Assembly (NCBI GenBank): GCA_015519975.1 | Contig: WIAL01000065.1 | Location: 20,459-84,458 of the forward strand | DNA: 64,000 nt | Reading direction: 5' to 3' | Origin: Hydrogenothermaceae bacterium | Lineage (GTDB): Bacteria > Aquificota > Aquificia > Aquificales > Hydrogenothermaceae | Shown here: one piece after another, positions 18,353 to 27,859 of the stretch | Layout: each line of letters opens with the position of its first letter | Numbering within the stretch: the first letter of the stretch is position 1 | The notes under the pieces: generated by a model | What the model was told of the DNA's origin: nothing | The model's input: the letters and a program-made list of their open reading frames with translations, nothing else | Database searches by the model: none | Translations under genes and position numbers: made by a program

Positions 18353-18985
18353 TTATTTTTCTCCTCTTATAACTACAAATGATCCTTCCCCATATCCATC
18401 TTTTACTTTATCTACTGCTTTTAACTCAGTATAAAATTTAAAAATTGTCTGTTTGTATTTAAAATTATTAAAACCAACTTCTTTAAGGAGGTTTGTAATT
18501 TCCTCTGTTGAGAAGAAGTTTGCCACTTTGTAAAACGGCGATTTATCCTTATTTTCAAGATAAAATTTTCCAACAGGCGAGTTTTTATCAATAAATCCAA
18601 TTAAAACTTTTCCATTTTCTTTTAAAACTCTGTAAATTTCTTTTAATGCTTTTTTCGGATCTTCTAGAAAACATATAGTTGTAACCATAAGACAGTAATC
18701 AAAAGTTTTATTTTTAAAAGGAATGTGTTCACCTACAGCTTTGACTGCTTTTATTCCAAGGCTTTTTGCAATTTTTAACATTTGCAAGGAAGGGTCAATT
18801 CCGTACTGTACGCCAAGTGGTTTTGCAAACCTGCCTGTTCCAACTCCAACTTCAAGACCTACCCCTTCAGAAATTAAAGAGCCTACTGCCTCAAGTTCTG
18901 ACCAGTAGGCAAATTTGTTCTTTACAAACCAGTTTTCATATCTTTCAGTAAATTTTTCAAATGGAAGAACTTTCTCTTTATCCAT
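18353..18985 (-). CDS. Class I SAM-dependent methyltransferase
   Basis: This 210-residue protein has a Methyltransf_11-type fold. Motif I GLEVGVGTGRF is at about 43-53, an acidic IDPS strand end follows, and DYCLMVTTICFLEDPKKALKEIYRVLKENGK covers the motif II-III region in pieces. The C-terminal part is a UbiE/Mg-protoporphyrin-methyltransferase-like lid. The substrate is unknown. It overlaps gatB by eight bases, so it is co-expressed with gatB, but the link may be only transcriptional. Confidence 0.8.
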   Translation of the reverse strand: MDKEKVLPFEKFTERYENWFVKNKFAYWSELEAVGSLISEGVGLEVGVGTGRFAKPLGVQYGIDPSLQMLKIAKSLGIKAVKAVGEHIPFKNKTFDYCLMVTTICFLEDPKKALKEIYRVLKENGKVLIGFIDKNSPVGKFYLENKDKSPFYKVANFFSTEEITNLLKEVGFNNFKYKQTIFKFYTELKAVDKVKDGYGEGSFVVIRGEK

Positions 18986-20408
18986 TTAATATTTCATTTA
19001 GTATCTTGTTAACAATTTTTGGATTTGCTTTTCCTTTTGTTGCTTTCATTACCTGTCCAACAAAAAATCCTAGAAGTTTTGTGTTTCCAGATTTATATTT
19101 TTCTACTTCTGCTGGATGGCTGTTTACAATTTCTTCAACAATTTTTCTTATTTCTCCTTCATCTGAAACCTGTTTTAATCCTTTCTCTTCTACTATCTGT
19201 TTAGGCTGTTTTCCTGTTTTGAAACTTTCGTCAAATACTTCTTTTGCTATTTTTGTTGATATTGTTCCTTCATCTATTAATGAAACAATCTGTGCTATGT
19301 ACTCAGGTTTTACAGGACTTTCTGATATTGGAATTCCCTCTTCATTTAATCTACCGAGAAGCTCGTTTATTATCCAGTTTGCAACGGCTTTAGGATTTTT
19401 CTTGTAATGTTTTATAGCTTCCTCAAAGAATACAGCTCTATCTTTATCTGCAACTAAAACATCTGCATCATACTCTGTTAGATTATATTCCTCAACATAT
19501 CTTTTTGCTTTATCATCAGGAAGTTCAGGAAGCGTTTTTCTTATTTCCTCTATCAGCTCTTTTTTCAGTCTTACAGGGATAAGGTCTGGATCAGGGAAAT
19601 ATCTGTAATCATGGGCTTCTTCTTTTGTTCTCATAGTGTAAGTTTTTCCTGATGATGGGTCAAAAAGCCTTGTTTCCTGAATTATTTCTTCACCTTTTTT
19701 GAGCAATTTTGCCTGCCTTTCTATTTCATACTCTATTGCTTTTTGAACAAATCTAAATGAGTTTAAGTTTTTAATTTCAACTTTTGTTCCGAGTTTGTCA
19801 CTTCCTTTTGGTTTTAGAGATATATTTACATCACATCTTAGCTGTCCTTTTTCCATATCAGCATTTGAAACGCCGATATATCTCATTATATTTCTTAATT
19901 TTTCAAGATAAAGCCTTGCACCTACAGCAGATGTAATATCAGGTTCTGTAACTATCTCCATTAAAGGCGTTCCGGCTCTATTTAAATCAACATAAGAAAA
20001 TTTTCCCTTATGTATTGTTTTCCCTGCATCCTCTTCCATATGTAGTCTGTGTATTCTAACTCTTTCTGTTTTTCCATCAACTTTTATATCTATGTATCCA
20101 TTGGTTGCAAGAGGTTTGTCATACTGTGAAATCTGATAACCTTTAGGAAGATCAGGATAAAAGTAATGCTTCCTTGCGAAAACAGAAAGCTCATGAACTT
20201 CACAGTTAAGGGCAAGGGAGGCCTTTATTGCATATTCTAAAGCCTTTTCATTTAGTACAGGTAAACTTCCAGGAAGTGCTAAACATACAGGGCATACATT
20301 TGTATTAGGTTCATTTCCAAATTCAACTGGACAACTGCAAAAACATTTTGTATTTGTTGACATTTGAACGTGGGTTTCAAGTCCTATTACAACATCAAAC
20401 TCTGACAT
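18978..20408 (-). CDS. gatB: Asp/Glu-tRNA(Asn/Gln) amidotransferase subunit B
   Basis: GatB is the kinase/amidation subunit of GatCAB, which turns misacylated Glu-tRNA(Gln) or Asp-tRNA(Asn) into the correct amides. Family signatures are FDVVIGLETHVQM at the N-terminus, the zinc-site cysteines C22, C24, C37 and C40 (CFCSC and NVCPVCLALPG), HLMEEDAGK-like HRLHMEEDAGKT, and the C-terminal YqeY-like tail ending NPKIVNKILNEIL. ATG 20408 is preferred: GAGG lies seven bases upstream, whereas a TTG two codons earlier overlaps the spacer. The length of 476 residues is typical. gatA and gatC are not in this window. Confidence 0.95.
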   Translation of the reverse strand: MSEFDVVIGLETHVQMSTNTKCFCSCPVEFGNEPNTNVCPVCLALPGSLPVLNEKALEYAIKASLALNCEVHELSVFARKHYFYPDLPKGYQISQYDKPLATNGYIDIKVDGKTERVRIHRLHMEEDAGKTIHKGKFSYVDLNRAGTPLMEIVTEPDITSAVGARLYLEKLRNIMRYIGVSNADMEKGQLRCDVNISLKPKGSDKLGTKVEIKNLNSFRFVQKAIEYEIERQAKLLKKGEEIIQETRLFDPSSGKTYTMRTKEEAHDYRYFPDPDLIPVRLKKELIEEIRKTLPELPDDKAKRYVEEYNLTEYDADVLVADKDRAVFFEEAIKHYKKNPKAVANWIINELLGRLNEEGIPISESPVKPEYIAQIVSLIDEGTISTKIAKEVFDESFKTGKQPKQIVEEKGLKQVSDEGEIRKIVEEIVNSHPAEVEKYKSGNTKLLGFFVGQVMKATKGKANPKIVNKILNEILNG

Positions 20409-20479
20409 TACCAAACCTCTTTTAATTTTGTTATAAACAATTATAAAATAAAGCCAGAATTATTTTCCATTTTAAAAAG

Positions 20480-20508
20480 TTGACATAAAAATATTTTTAT
20501 ATTTTAAT
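20480..20508 (+). promoter_or_regulatory. Promoter of the RND efflux operon
   Basis: A consensus TTGACA (20480-20485), a 17-base spacer and TTTAAT (20503-20508) lie 35 bases before the TolC ATG at 20544. The intergenic gap also has to hold the gatB promoter on the other strand. Confidence 0.65.
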
Positions 20509-20543
20509 AAAAAAACAAATATCTTTTAATTTATGGATAGCTA

Positions 20544-21812
20544 ATGAGATTACTAATTACTGCTGTTTTATGCTTATTTTCATTATCTTACAGTTTAACT
20601 TTACAGGAAGCTGTAAAAATAGCTTTGAAAAATAATTTAGACATAAAAAATCAAGAAATAAATGAGACTATTTCTAATGAAAAAGCAAAAGAAGTAAAAA
20701 GTACAAGATTTGGAAAGCTGGATTTATTTGCAAATTATACGTATTACGAATCAAAAAGAATAGTTACCCCTATTTCTATACCTGTAAGTATATCAAAACT
20801 AAAAGGATCAAGGGATATATTTATTCCTGGAATTAGATATACAGTTCCTATTTTTAGAGGTTTTAAAATAAAAAGAAATATTGAAATATCAAATTTAGGA
20901 GAAAAGTTAGAAAAATTAAAAACAGATCTTACAAAAAATGAGATAGTTTTCAATGTTCGTTCTATTTATCTTAAGATTTTGTCCTTACAGAAACAGCTAA
21001 ATGCTATGAGAAACTATAAAAAAGCTTTGAATAAGCTTTATCAAGATGTATATAATGCTTATAAGCTGGGAAAAAAGCCGGAAGTTGACCTGTTAAAAGT
21101 TGAATATCAAAAAGAAAATTTAAACAGCATAGTTAAGCAGTTAGAAAATAACATAGACACACTTAAAAAGGTTTTGCAAACTCTTTTAAATACAGATGAA
21201 AAAATAGAAGTTGAAGATATAAAACTTAGAACAATAGATAAAAATTACAGTGTTAATAATCTATTAAAAACTTATTTCCCAAAACTTTATTCTTATAAAC
21301 AGCTAGAGATAAGAGAAAAAATCCAGAAGAAGAAAGTATATACAGCAAAATCTGAATATTTCCCTTATCTTTATTTATCTGGAATTTATCAAAGAAATAT
21401 TGGTGGCAGTGTAAATCAGGAAGTCTGGCAAATTGCACTTACAGGCACTTATACATTATTTGATTTTGGAAAAAGAAAGCATAGACTCTTAAAAGAAAAA
21501 CTTGCCCTTTCTCAGATAAAAATCCAAGAACAAAAGCTTCTTTTAAATAAAGAAAAACAGCTAACAGATGCATTAAACCAAATAAAAACAGCAGATTTTA
21601 AAATAAAAGCTACTAAGAAACAGCTAAATTATTCAAATCAGGTAGAAAAAATTGAAAAATTAAAATATGAAGAAGGTGTGTCAAGTCTATACGATTATCT
21701 TTACGCTAAAAGTCAAAAATACATTGCTCAAAGTAAATATTATGAGGCTCTGTATGATAAACAAAGGGCAATTTATTATTTAGACTATGTACTTGAAAAA
21801 GGATTTAAATAA
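20544..21812 (+). CDS. TolC-family outer membrane channel (RND system)
   Basis: This 422-residue outer membrane efflux protein has a signal peptide (about 1-17, ending SLSYSLTLQEA) and two PF02321 repeats. ALKNNLDIKNQEIN marks the first, and KLKYEEGVSSLYDYLYAKSQ is split over the last coiled helices. It is distinct from the TolC copy at 11783. It is the first gene of the adaptor and RND pump operon, with 14 bases to the adaptor. The ribosome site is weak; a four-codon mini-frame (ATG GAT AGC TAA) ends on the start ATG itself. Confidence 0.88.
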   Translation: MRLLITAVLCLFSLSYSLTLQEAVKIALKNNLDIKNQEINETISNEKAKEVKSTRFGKLDLFANYTYYESKRIVTPISIPVSISKLKGSRDIFIPGIRYTVPIFRGFKIKRNIEISNLGEKLEKLKTDLTKNEIVFNVRSIYLKILSLQKQLNAMRNYKKALNKLYQDVYNAYKLGKKPEVDLLKVEYQKENLNSIVKQLENNIDTLKKVLQTLLNTDEKIEVEDIKLRTIDKNYSVNNLLKTYFPKLYSYKQLEIREKIQKKKVYTAKSEYFPYLYLSGIYQRNIGGSVNQEVWQIALTGTYTLFDFGKRKHRLLKEKLALSQIKIQEQKLLLNKEKQLTDALNQIKTADFKIKATKKQLNYSNQVEKIEKLKYEEGVSSLYDYLYAKSQKYIAQSKYYEALYDKQRAIYYLDYVLEKGFK

Positions 21813-21826
21813 AAAGAGGTATAAAA

Positions 21827-23017
21827 ATGGGTAAATTTTTAAAGATTTTAATAGCATTGATAATTATCGCTTTGCTGGTAATTGGCGGAATCAAACTTTT
21901 AAAAACAAGGAAAGCCCAGCTTGCAAATCTTCCAGCACCTGAAGAACCTGTCTATGTTGTAAAAGGGGCTTTTGTTAAAAAAGGTGTCGTTTTAGAAAAA
22001 TCTAAATACTTGGGAAAAATTGTTCCTGAAAATGAGGTAACAGTTTCAACAAAATTTGCTGGAAATATTGAAAAAGTTTATGTAAATGAAGGGGATAAAG
22101 TTAAAAAAGGACAGTTAATCGCAAAACTTGACGATAATCCTATCCAGCTTGCAATTCAGAACCTCAAAATAAATAAAGAAGCTCTTCAAAACCAGTTAAA
22201 AGGTCTTGAAGCCCAGCTTGATGCAGCTAAATCAAATTATGAGTTTGCAAAAACAAATTTTGAAAGAGATAAGAAATTGTACGAAGGGAAAGCAATTTCT
22301 GAAATTCAGTATTTAAGATCAAAAACTCAGCTTGATACAGCAAAAGCTAAAATAGAAAGTATAAAAGCAAATATAGAAGCTCTAAAAAATAAAATTTCTT
22401 CTATAGATAAGCAAATTGAGATTAAAAAAGATGATCTGAAATATCTTGATATTTATAGTAATGTAGATGGAGTAGTTGAAAAAGTTTTCTTAAGAGAAGG
22501 AAACTTAGCACTTCCTGGAAAGCCAATTTTAAAACTCCAGTCTTCTAAATATAAAATTTTAATTAGCTTCCCAAAAGAGTATTTAGGGCTAATAAAAGTA
22601 GGGACGCTCGCCACAGTTGATTTTCATGGGATAGTAAAAAGATTAAGAATAGATAACATCTACCCATCCGCAGATAGAAATTCTCTCGCAATGGCGGAAA
22701 TCTATATGAATAAACTTCCATCAAACACACCTTCAAATTCTTTTGTAAATGTAACTTTAATTACTAAAAAAGTGGAAGGCTTAACTGTTCCTAAACTTGC
22801 AGTCCTGCAACTGACAAATGGAGCATTTGTTTTAACGAATAAAGAAGGGAAATTTGTAAAAGTTCCTGTAAAAGTTTTGGCTTCTGATGAGAAAAAGGCA
22901 GTAATAACAGGAAATATTCAGGAAGGAACACCTGTAGCAATTGCAATGGAGAATAAATTAAGACTTCTGGCTATGGGTAAAAAAGGAAAAATAATTGTAG
23001 CAGGTGAAAATAAATGA
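21827..23017 (+). CDS. RND-type periplasmic adaptor (membrane-fusion protein)
   Basis: This 396-residue adaptor has an N-terminal membrane anchor (about 6-25), the first lipoyl half (NVEGDKVKKG-like VNEGDKVKKGQLIAKLD), a coiled-coil hairpin rich in Ala, Lys and Glu (about 107-205), the second lipoyl half (IYSNVDGVVEKVFLREG), a beta-barrel and a membrane-proximal domain. It links the inner-membrane RND pump to the TolC-like channel. It is preceded by AGAGG and overlaps the pump gene by four bases. Confidence 0.88.
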   Translation: MGKFLKILIALIIIALLVIGGIKLLKTRKAQLANLPAPEEPVYVVKGAFVKKGVVLEKSKYLGKIVPENEVTVSTKFAGNIEKVYVNEGDKVKKGQLIAKLDDNPIQLAIQNLKINKEALQNQLKGLEAQLDAAKSNYEFAKTNFERDKKLYEGKAISEIQYLRSKTQLDTAKAKIESIKANIEALKNKISSIDKQIEIKKDDLKYLDIYSNVDGVVEKVFLREGNLALPGKPILKLQSSKYKILISFPKEYLGLIKVGTLATVDFHGIVKRLRIDNIYPSADRNSLAMAEIYMNKLPSNTPSNSFVNVTLITKKVEGLTVPKLAVLQLTNGAFVLTNKEGKFVKVPVKVLASDEKKAVITGNIQEGTPVAIAMENKLRLLAMGKKGKIIVAGENK

Positions 23018-26000
23018 ATAAAGACCTCGTTAGCTTTATATTAAGAAGGCCACATTTTATACTTTCTGTAACTTTTGCATTAACAATTTTAGGAATAATT
23101 GGATTCTTCAATATAAAACAAAAACTCTTCCCAGATGTTGATAGACCTCAAATTGCGGTTGTGGTCATACAGCATGGAGCATCTGCACAGGATATGATAG
23201 ATAATGTTGCAGCACCTATAGAAAGAAGACTTTACACAATAGACCAGGTTAGAAGAGTCTATTCAACGTCAAAAGATGAAGTTTCTGTAATCACAGCAGA
23301 ATTTGAATATACAAAGGACTTAGGCGAAGCAGCAACAGATGTAACAAACGAACTTTCCAAAATAAAAGCCCAGCTTCCAAAAAATATAGAAGAACCTCAG
23401 ATTTACAAAATATCCTCTGCTACTCCACCGGTTATTGTGCTTTCGGTTTATCCGAAAGATAGATCTTTAGACCTTGCAGATGTAAGGCAGATAGCAGAAA
23501 ATCAGATAAAAGATGAAATCCTTAAACTAAAACCTGTTGCAAATGTTGATGTATTTGGTGGTTATAAAAAAGAAGTTTTTATAGAAATAGATAAAGATAA
23601 ACTAAATGAATACAATCTTTCTTTACCTTTAGTCCTCGCGAAAATAAGAAAAACTAATGCCGACCTTCCTATTGGATTTATTATAAATAAAGAAGGTGAA
23701 TTCCTTTTAAAATCAAATAATAAAGCATTTAAACTCGACCAGCTAAAAAAGATACAGATTACAAAAGATATAAAACTTTCGGATATTGCAAAAATAAAAT
23801 ACGCTTACTATGAGAATAACTCCCTTTACTACGGTAATGGAAAACCAGCAATAGCATTAGCAGTTCAAAGACCAATCACAGGTGATGCACTAAAAACAAT
23901 AGATGCAGTTAAATCTGTTATCCCAAAACTTCAGGCTCAGTTTCCAAATCTGGGATTTGAAGTCTCAGACAGTCAGGAAAAGATTATTAGACTAAGTAAT
24001 TTGAACATGCTTGAAGCTCTAAAAGACGCGATTATAATGACGGCAATCGTTATATTTTTCTTCCTTGCAAACATCAGACAGATGATAATAGCAGGTCTTT
24101 CTATCCCATTTGTTTATGGGATCACAATAGCAATAATGTGGCTGATTGGAATGGAGTTTAATATTGTTACACTTACTGCAATTATTCTTGCTCTTGGGAT
24201 GCTTATAGATGATGCTGTTGTTGTTCTTGAAAATATAGAAAGACATCTTTATGAACTGAAAGAACCTGTAAAAGAAGCCGTCATTAACGGAACAAGGGAA
24301 GTTGTTTTTGCTGTTTTAGCAGGAACAATAGCAACTTCTGTTGTTTTAATACCTTTACTTTTTGTTGGTGATTACCCACAGCATATATTTAGACCTCTTG
24401 CAGGAACGCTTTTAATTGCTGTTATTGTTTCATATTTTGTTTCAATAACATTTATTCCTCTTGTTTCTCCATATCTTCTCAAGAAGGACAATTCTAAAAA
24501 TAAAATAGAGCTAATCACATATAAGATTTCTGAATTTTTCTTAAAACCTTTAAAAAACTTTTATGTGTCGGCGGTTGCACTGGTTTTTAGAAAAAAGTTT
24601 TTAGCTGTGCCTTATTTTGTGTTTATCATCGCTATGTTTGTGATTAGCCTGAGATTAATCATTCCTACAGTTGGAAAAGAAATAATGCCTCCAATGGATA
24701 CTGGAATTGTAAAGGGAAATATAGTTGCTGACAGTAATTTATCCATTTATCAGGTAGAAGAAATTGTAAAAAAGATTTCTGACATGCTCAAAAATGATAA
24801 AAGAGTTGAAATGTTTTCAATTGCTGTTGGTTCTGAACCTGGTGTTTTAACTATGGGAAGAGGTAAATCTCCTCAATCTATATCCCTTACGATTCATTAC
24901 ATAGACAGATTTCATAGAAAAGAGGATATATGGTCTATTGAAAGAAAGCTTTCCAAAAAAATCTGGGAAATTCCCAATTTGAAATACGTTGATATCTTCG
25001 ATTATGGTGCAACACCACTTTCTAATATACGTGCAAACCTTGATGTAATGATAAGCGGAGATGATTTAAGAGTATTAGATAAAATTGCTGAGAAAATCAA
25101 AGAAAAAGTTTATGAAGTTAAAGGCTTAAAATCTGTATCAAGAACGTGGGATTATGACAAGATTACTTATGATTTAAAGATAGATGATAGGCTTGCTTCT
25201 TTTTATGGACTAACTCCTTTAGATATAGCTGTTCAGCTTGGAGCTAAAATTAGAGGGAATATTGTTTCTTTATATAATGTTCCAAATGAAACAGGACTTA
25301 AAGTTAGGGTTGTTTTCAATAAGGAAAATAGAAATTCATTGATAGACCTCAATTCTTACTATATAAATACACCAAAAGGGAAAATTCCTTTATCTGCTGT
25401 CGCCAAATATGAAAAAAGAATTGAACCTACTGTTATCACAAGAGAAGGATTGAACTACACAGTTGACGTTCTGGCTTATAGAGAAAAAGCAGCGATTTCG
25501 CACATTATGGAAAACTTTAAAAAGGTAATGGAAAAATCAGGTGGAAAACTTCCTCCAGGGTATGAGATTTCACAGGAAGGTGATGAGAAACAGATGATGG
25601 ATGCCATGATGAGAATGCTTAAAGCTATAGGTATTGGAGTTGTTCTTCTTTTCTTTGCACTTGCTCCACCTTTCCGTTCATTTGGTGCACCTATTGCTGT
25701 TATCTTTGCAATTCCACTTGCTATGATTGGTGCAGCGTGGTCTATACTTGCTATGGGATATCACCAGTCTATGCCCGGATTAATGGGAATAATACTCCTT
25801 GCAGGTATCATCACTAAAAACTCAATACTTTTAATTGATTTTATAAACCAGGCCCTTGATAAAGGAAAAGATATTGAAACAGCAATTCTTGAAAGTATAA
25901 AGGTAAGAACAAGACCTGTTTTAATGACTGCATTTGGAACGTCTGTAGGAATGATACCAATTGCCCTAGGATGGGCTCTTGGTCTTGAAAGACTTGCACC

Positions 26001-26112
26001 TCTTGGGACAGTTGCTATTGGTGGACTTATTGTAGGTACATTTTTAACTTTAATATATGTTCCTCTTTTATATTATTACATTTATAAAGTTAGAAAAATT
26101 TTATTCTCCTGA
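23014..26112 (+). CDS. RND (AcrB/HAE-like) efflux pump
   Basis: This 1032-residue protein has the AcrB plan: one N-terminal helix, a large periplasmic loop, helices 2-6, a second hydrophobic segment and loop, and helices 8-12. The proton-relay pair D399-D400 lies in ALGMLIDDAVVVLENIERH, the strongest RND motif. KLFPDVDRPQIAVV opens the porter domain and LLAGIITKNSILLIDFINQA is TM10-11. The adjacent adaptor and channel complete a tripartite pump. The sequence is of the HAE type rather than the CusA type: no methionine relay triplet is evident. The last 12 bases overlap the converging DUF72 gene. Confidence 0.93.
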   Translation: MNKDLVSFILRRPHFILSVTFALTILGIIGFFNIKQKLFPDVDRPQIAVVVIQHGASAQDMIDNVAAPIERRLYTIDQVRRVYSTSKDEVSVITAEFEYTKDLGEAATDVTNELSKIKAQLPKNIEEPQIYKISSATPPVIVLSVYPKDRSLDLADVRQIAENQIKDEILKLKPVANVDVFGGYKKEVFIEIDKDKLNEYNLSLPLVLAKIRKTNADLPIGFIINKEGEFLLKSNNKAFKLDQLKKIQITKDIKLSDIAKIKYAYYENNSLYYGNGKPAIALAVQRPITGDALKTIDAVKSVIPKLQAQFPNLGFEVSDSQEKIIRLSNLNMLEALKDAIIMTAIVIFFFLANIRQMIIAGLSIPFVYGITIAIMWLIGMEFNIVTLTAIILALGMLIDDAVVVLENIERHLYELKEPVKEAVINGTREVVFAVLAGTIATSVVLIPLLFVGDYPQHIFRPLAGTLLIAVIVSYFVSITFIPLVSPYLLKKDNSKNKIELITYKISEFFLKPLKNFYVSAVALVFRKKFLAVPYFVFIIAMFVISLRLIIPTVGKEIMPPMDTGIVKGNIVADSNLSIYQVEEIVKKISDMLKNDKRVEMFSIAVGSEPGVLTMGRGKSPQSISLTIHYIDRFHRKEDIWSIERKLSKKIWEIPNLKYVDIFDYGATPLSNIRANLDVMISGDDLRVLDKIAEKIKEKVYEVKGLKSVSRTWDYDKITYDLKIDDRLASFYGLTPLDIAVQLGAKIRGNIVSLYNVPNETGLKVRVVFNKENRNSLIDLNSYYINTPKGKIPLSAVAKYEKRIEPTVITREGLNYTVDVLAYREKAAISHIMENFKKVMEKSGGKLPPGYEISQEGDEKQMMDAMMRMLKAIGIGVVLLFFALAPPFRSFGAPIAVIFAIPLAMIGAAWSILAMGYHQSMPGLMGIILLAGIITKNSILLIDFINQALDKGKDIETAILESIKVRTRPVLMTAFGTSVGMIPIALGWALGLERLAPLGTVAIGGLIVGTFLTLIYVPLLYYYIYKVRKILFS

Positions 26113-26823
26113 TAAAAGAAATTTTTTTAGTTTTAAAGCATTAAAAGGAGCATAAGCATTAAAATCATTGTTGAAATAAGAGTATAAATTTTTGCATTTT
26201 AAATTTTTTATTTTTTCTGCATAATTTCTTATCTCTTCGTCAGAATAGTTATATTTATACCATTTATCTTTACCGTGAAATCTAATATAAATATCATATG
26301 AAGTTTTTATTATATTATCAGGTAATTTTGGAGCACTTACACTGCAAAATATTATTTTATTTTCTCTAAGTGTTTTATAAACTTCTTCATTCCACCATGA
26401 TGTATGTCTAAACTCAACTACATTTTTAAAGTCTTTATTTAAATTTTCAACTATTAATTTAATATTTTCTTTTGAATATTTAAAAGATGGAGGCATTTGA
26501 AAAAGTAAACATCCTAATTTTTCTTCAAGCAAACTTGAAGTTTCATAAAATTTATTTAATTCTTCTTTTACATCTTTAAATCTTTTTAAATGTGTGATGG
26601 ATTTATGAACCTTTAGTGTAAATTTAAAATTTTCCGGGGCTTCTTTGTACCATTTCTTGACAGAAGAACTTTTAGGAAAATGGTAAAAAGTTGAATTTAT
26701 TTCTACAGTATTAAAAACTTTACTGTAATACTTAAACCATTGATTTGGCTTTAAATCTTCCGGATAAAACTTTCCTTTCCATCCCCAATAAAAGTATCCT
26801 GAACAACCAATGTAATAATTCAT
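26101..26823 (-). CDS. DUF72 (YecE-like) protein
   Basis: This roughly 240-residue protein matches DUF72 (PF01904), a TIM-barrel-like family of unsettled activity. It has IGCSGYFYWGWKGKFYPEDL at the start, FNTVEINSTFYHFP, a KVHKSITH strand and FRHTSWW. The start is ATG 26823 or a GTG two codons earlier; neither has a clear ribosome site. It is a single-gene unit converging with the RND pump and divergent from the peroxidase gene. Confidence 0.85.
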   Translation of the reverse strand: MNYYIGCSGYFYWGWKGKFYPEDLKPNQWFKYYSKVFNTVEINSTFYHFPKSSSVKKWYKEAPENFKFTLKVHKSITHLKRFKDVKEELNKFYETSSLLEEKLGCLLFQMPPSFKYSKENIKLIVENLNKDFKNVVEFRHTSWWNEEVYKTLRENKIIFCSVSAPKLPDNIIKTSYDIYIRFHGKDKWYKYNYSDEEIRNYAEKIKNLKCKNLYSYFNNDFNAYAPFNALKLKKFLLSGE

Positions 26824-26941
26824 TTTCACTTTTATGATAAAATGATCTTAAATTAAAAATTCTTATTTATATTTTAACTCAAATAAATTAAATAAGATCA
26901 AAGCCGAGAATATTAAAAAATAAAATAAAGAAGGCTTAATT

Positions 26942-27859
26942 GTGAGATTAATTTTTATTAACTTATTTTTATTATTTCATATAGCTTTATCTTTTGAATT
27001 AATTAAACCTATACCTGAAAATTTACCTGTTAATGATAAAAAAGCACAGCTTGGAAAGCTACTTTTTCACGACCCAATACTATCAAAAGATAAAAAAGTT
27101 TCATGTTTTTCCTGCCACGACATATATAATAAATGCGGTACCGACCACAGAAAGTTCTCAAAAGGTTTTAACGGACTTGAAGGAACGGCAAATGCTTTAA
27201 CTGTTTACAATGCAGTTTTTAATTTCAGACTTTTTTGGAACAGCAGAGCTAAAGATTTAAAAGAGCAGGTATTTTTTGTACTTCAAAACCCAAGGGAAAT
27301 GAATATTTCAAAAGAAGAGGCCGAAAAAAGGATAAATTCTCATTCTTTTTATAAAAAGAAATTTAAAGAAGTTTATGGTGTAAATTATGTTACTGCAGAT
27401 ATGATAGCAGATGCCATTGCAGAATTTGAAAAAACATTAATCACTCCTGACAGCAAATTTGATTTATATTTAAAGGGTAAAGTAAAACTTTCTCCAGATG
27501 AAGAAAAAGGTCTTAAACTTTTTAAAAGATACGGCTGCATCACGTGTCATAATGGTATAAATTTTGGAGGGAATTCTTTTCAAAAATTTGGAGCTGTAAT
27601 TCCATATAAATGGAAGCCTTATTTCCCAGATAGATATCAAATAACAAAAAAAGAGTATGATAAAAATGTCTACAGGGTTCCTTCTTTGAGAAATGTTGAA
27701 TGTACCTATCCATATTTCCATGATGGTAGTGCAAAAACTTTAGAAGAGGCTGTAAGGAAAATGGCTTACCATAATTTAGGCATAGAATTAACAGATAAGG
27801 AAACAATGTATATAGTAAAATTCTTAAAAACATTAACAGGTAAGCTGAAAATAAAATGA
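26942..27859 (+). CDS. Di-heme cytochrome c peroxidase (MauG/CCP family)
   Basis: This 305-residue periplasmic protein starts at GTG with AAGAAGG upstream. A signal peptide (about 1-18) is followed by two heme c sites: C55-x2-C58-H59 and C199-x2-C202-H203. The high-potential heme methionine is supplied by the family motif AVRKMAYHNLG near the end, and W99 sits in the inter-heme region. Such enzymes reduce hydrogen peroxide to water with electrons from cytochrome c or quinol. It overlaps the following GGDEF-EAL gene by four bases, which is unusual for a peroxidase. A MauG-type modifying role cannot be excluded. Confidence 0.9.
   Translation: MRLIFINLFLLFHIALSFELIKPIPENLPVNDKKAQLGKLLFHDPILSKDKKVSCFSCHDIYNKCGTDHRKFSKGFNGLEGTANALTVYNAVFNFRLFWNSRAKDLKEQVFFVLQNPREMNISKEEAEKRINSHSFYKKKFKEVYGVNYVTADMIADAIAEFEKTLITPDSKFDLYLKGKVKLSPDEEKGLKLFKRYGCITCHNGINFGGNSFQKFGAVIPYKWKPYFPDRYQITKKEYDKNVYRVPSLRNVECTYPYFHDGSAKTLEEAVRKMAYHNLGIELTDKETMYIVKFLKTLTGKLKIK

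Noticed and set aside
26844..26899. GATCTTA and TAAGATC, a 7-base inverted repeat with a 42-base gap before the peroxidase gene.
   Set aside because: The arms are short, the gap is long and the region is very AT-rich, so chance is a fair explanation.
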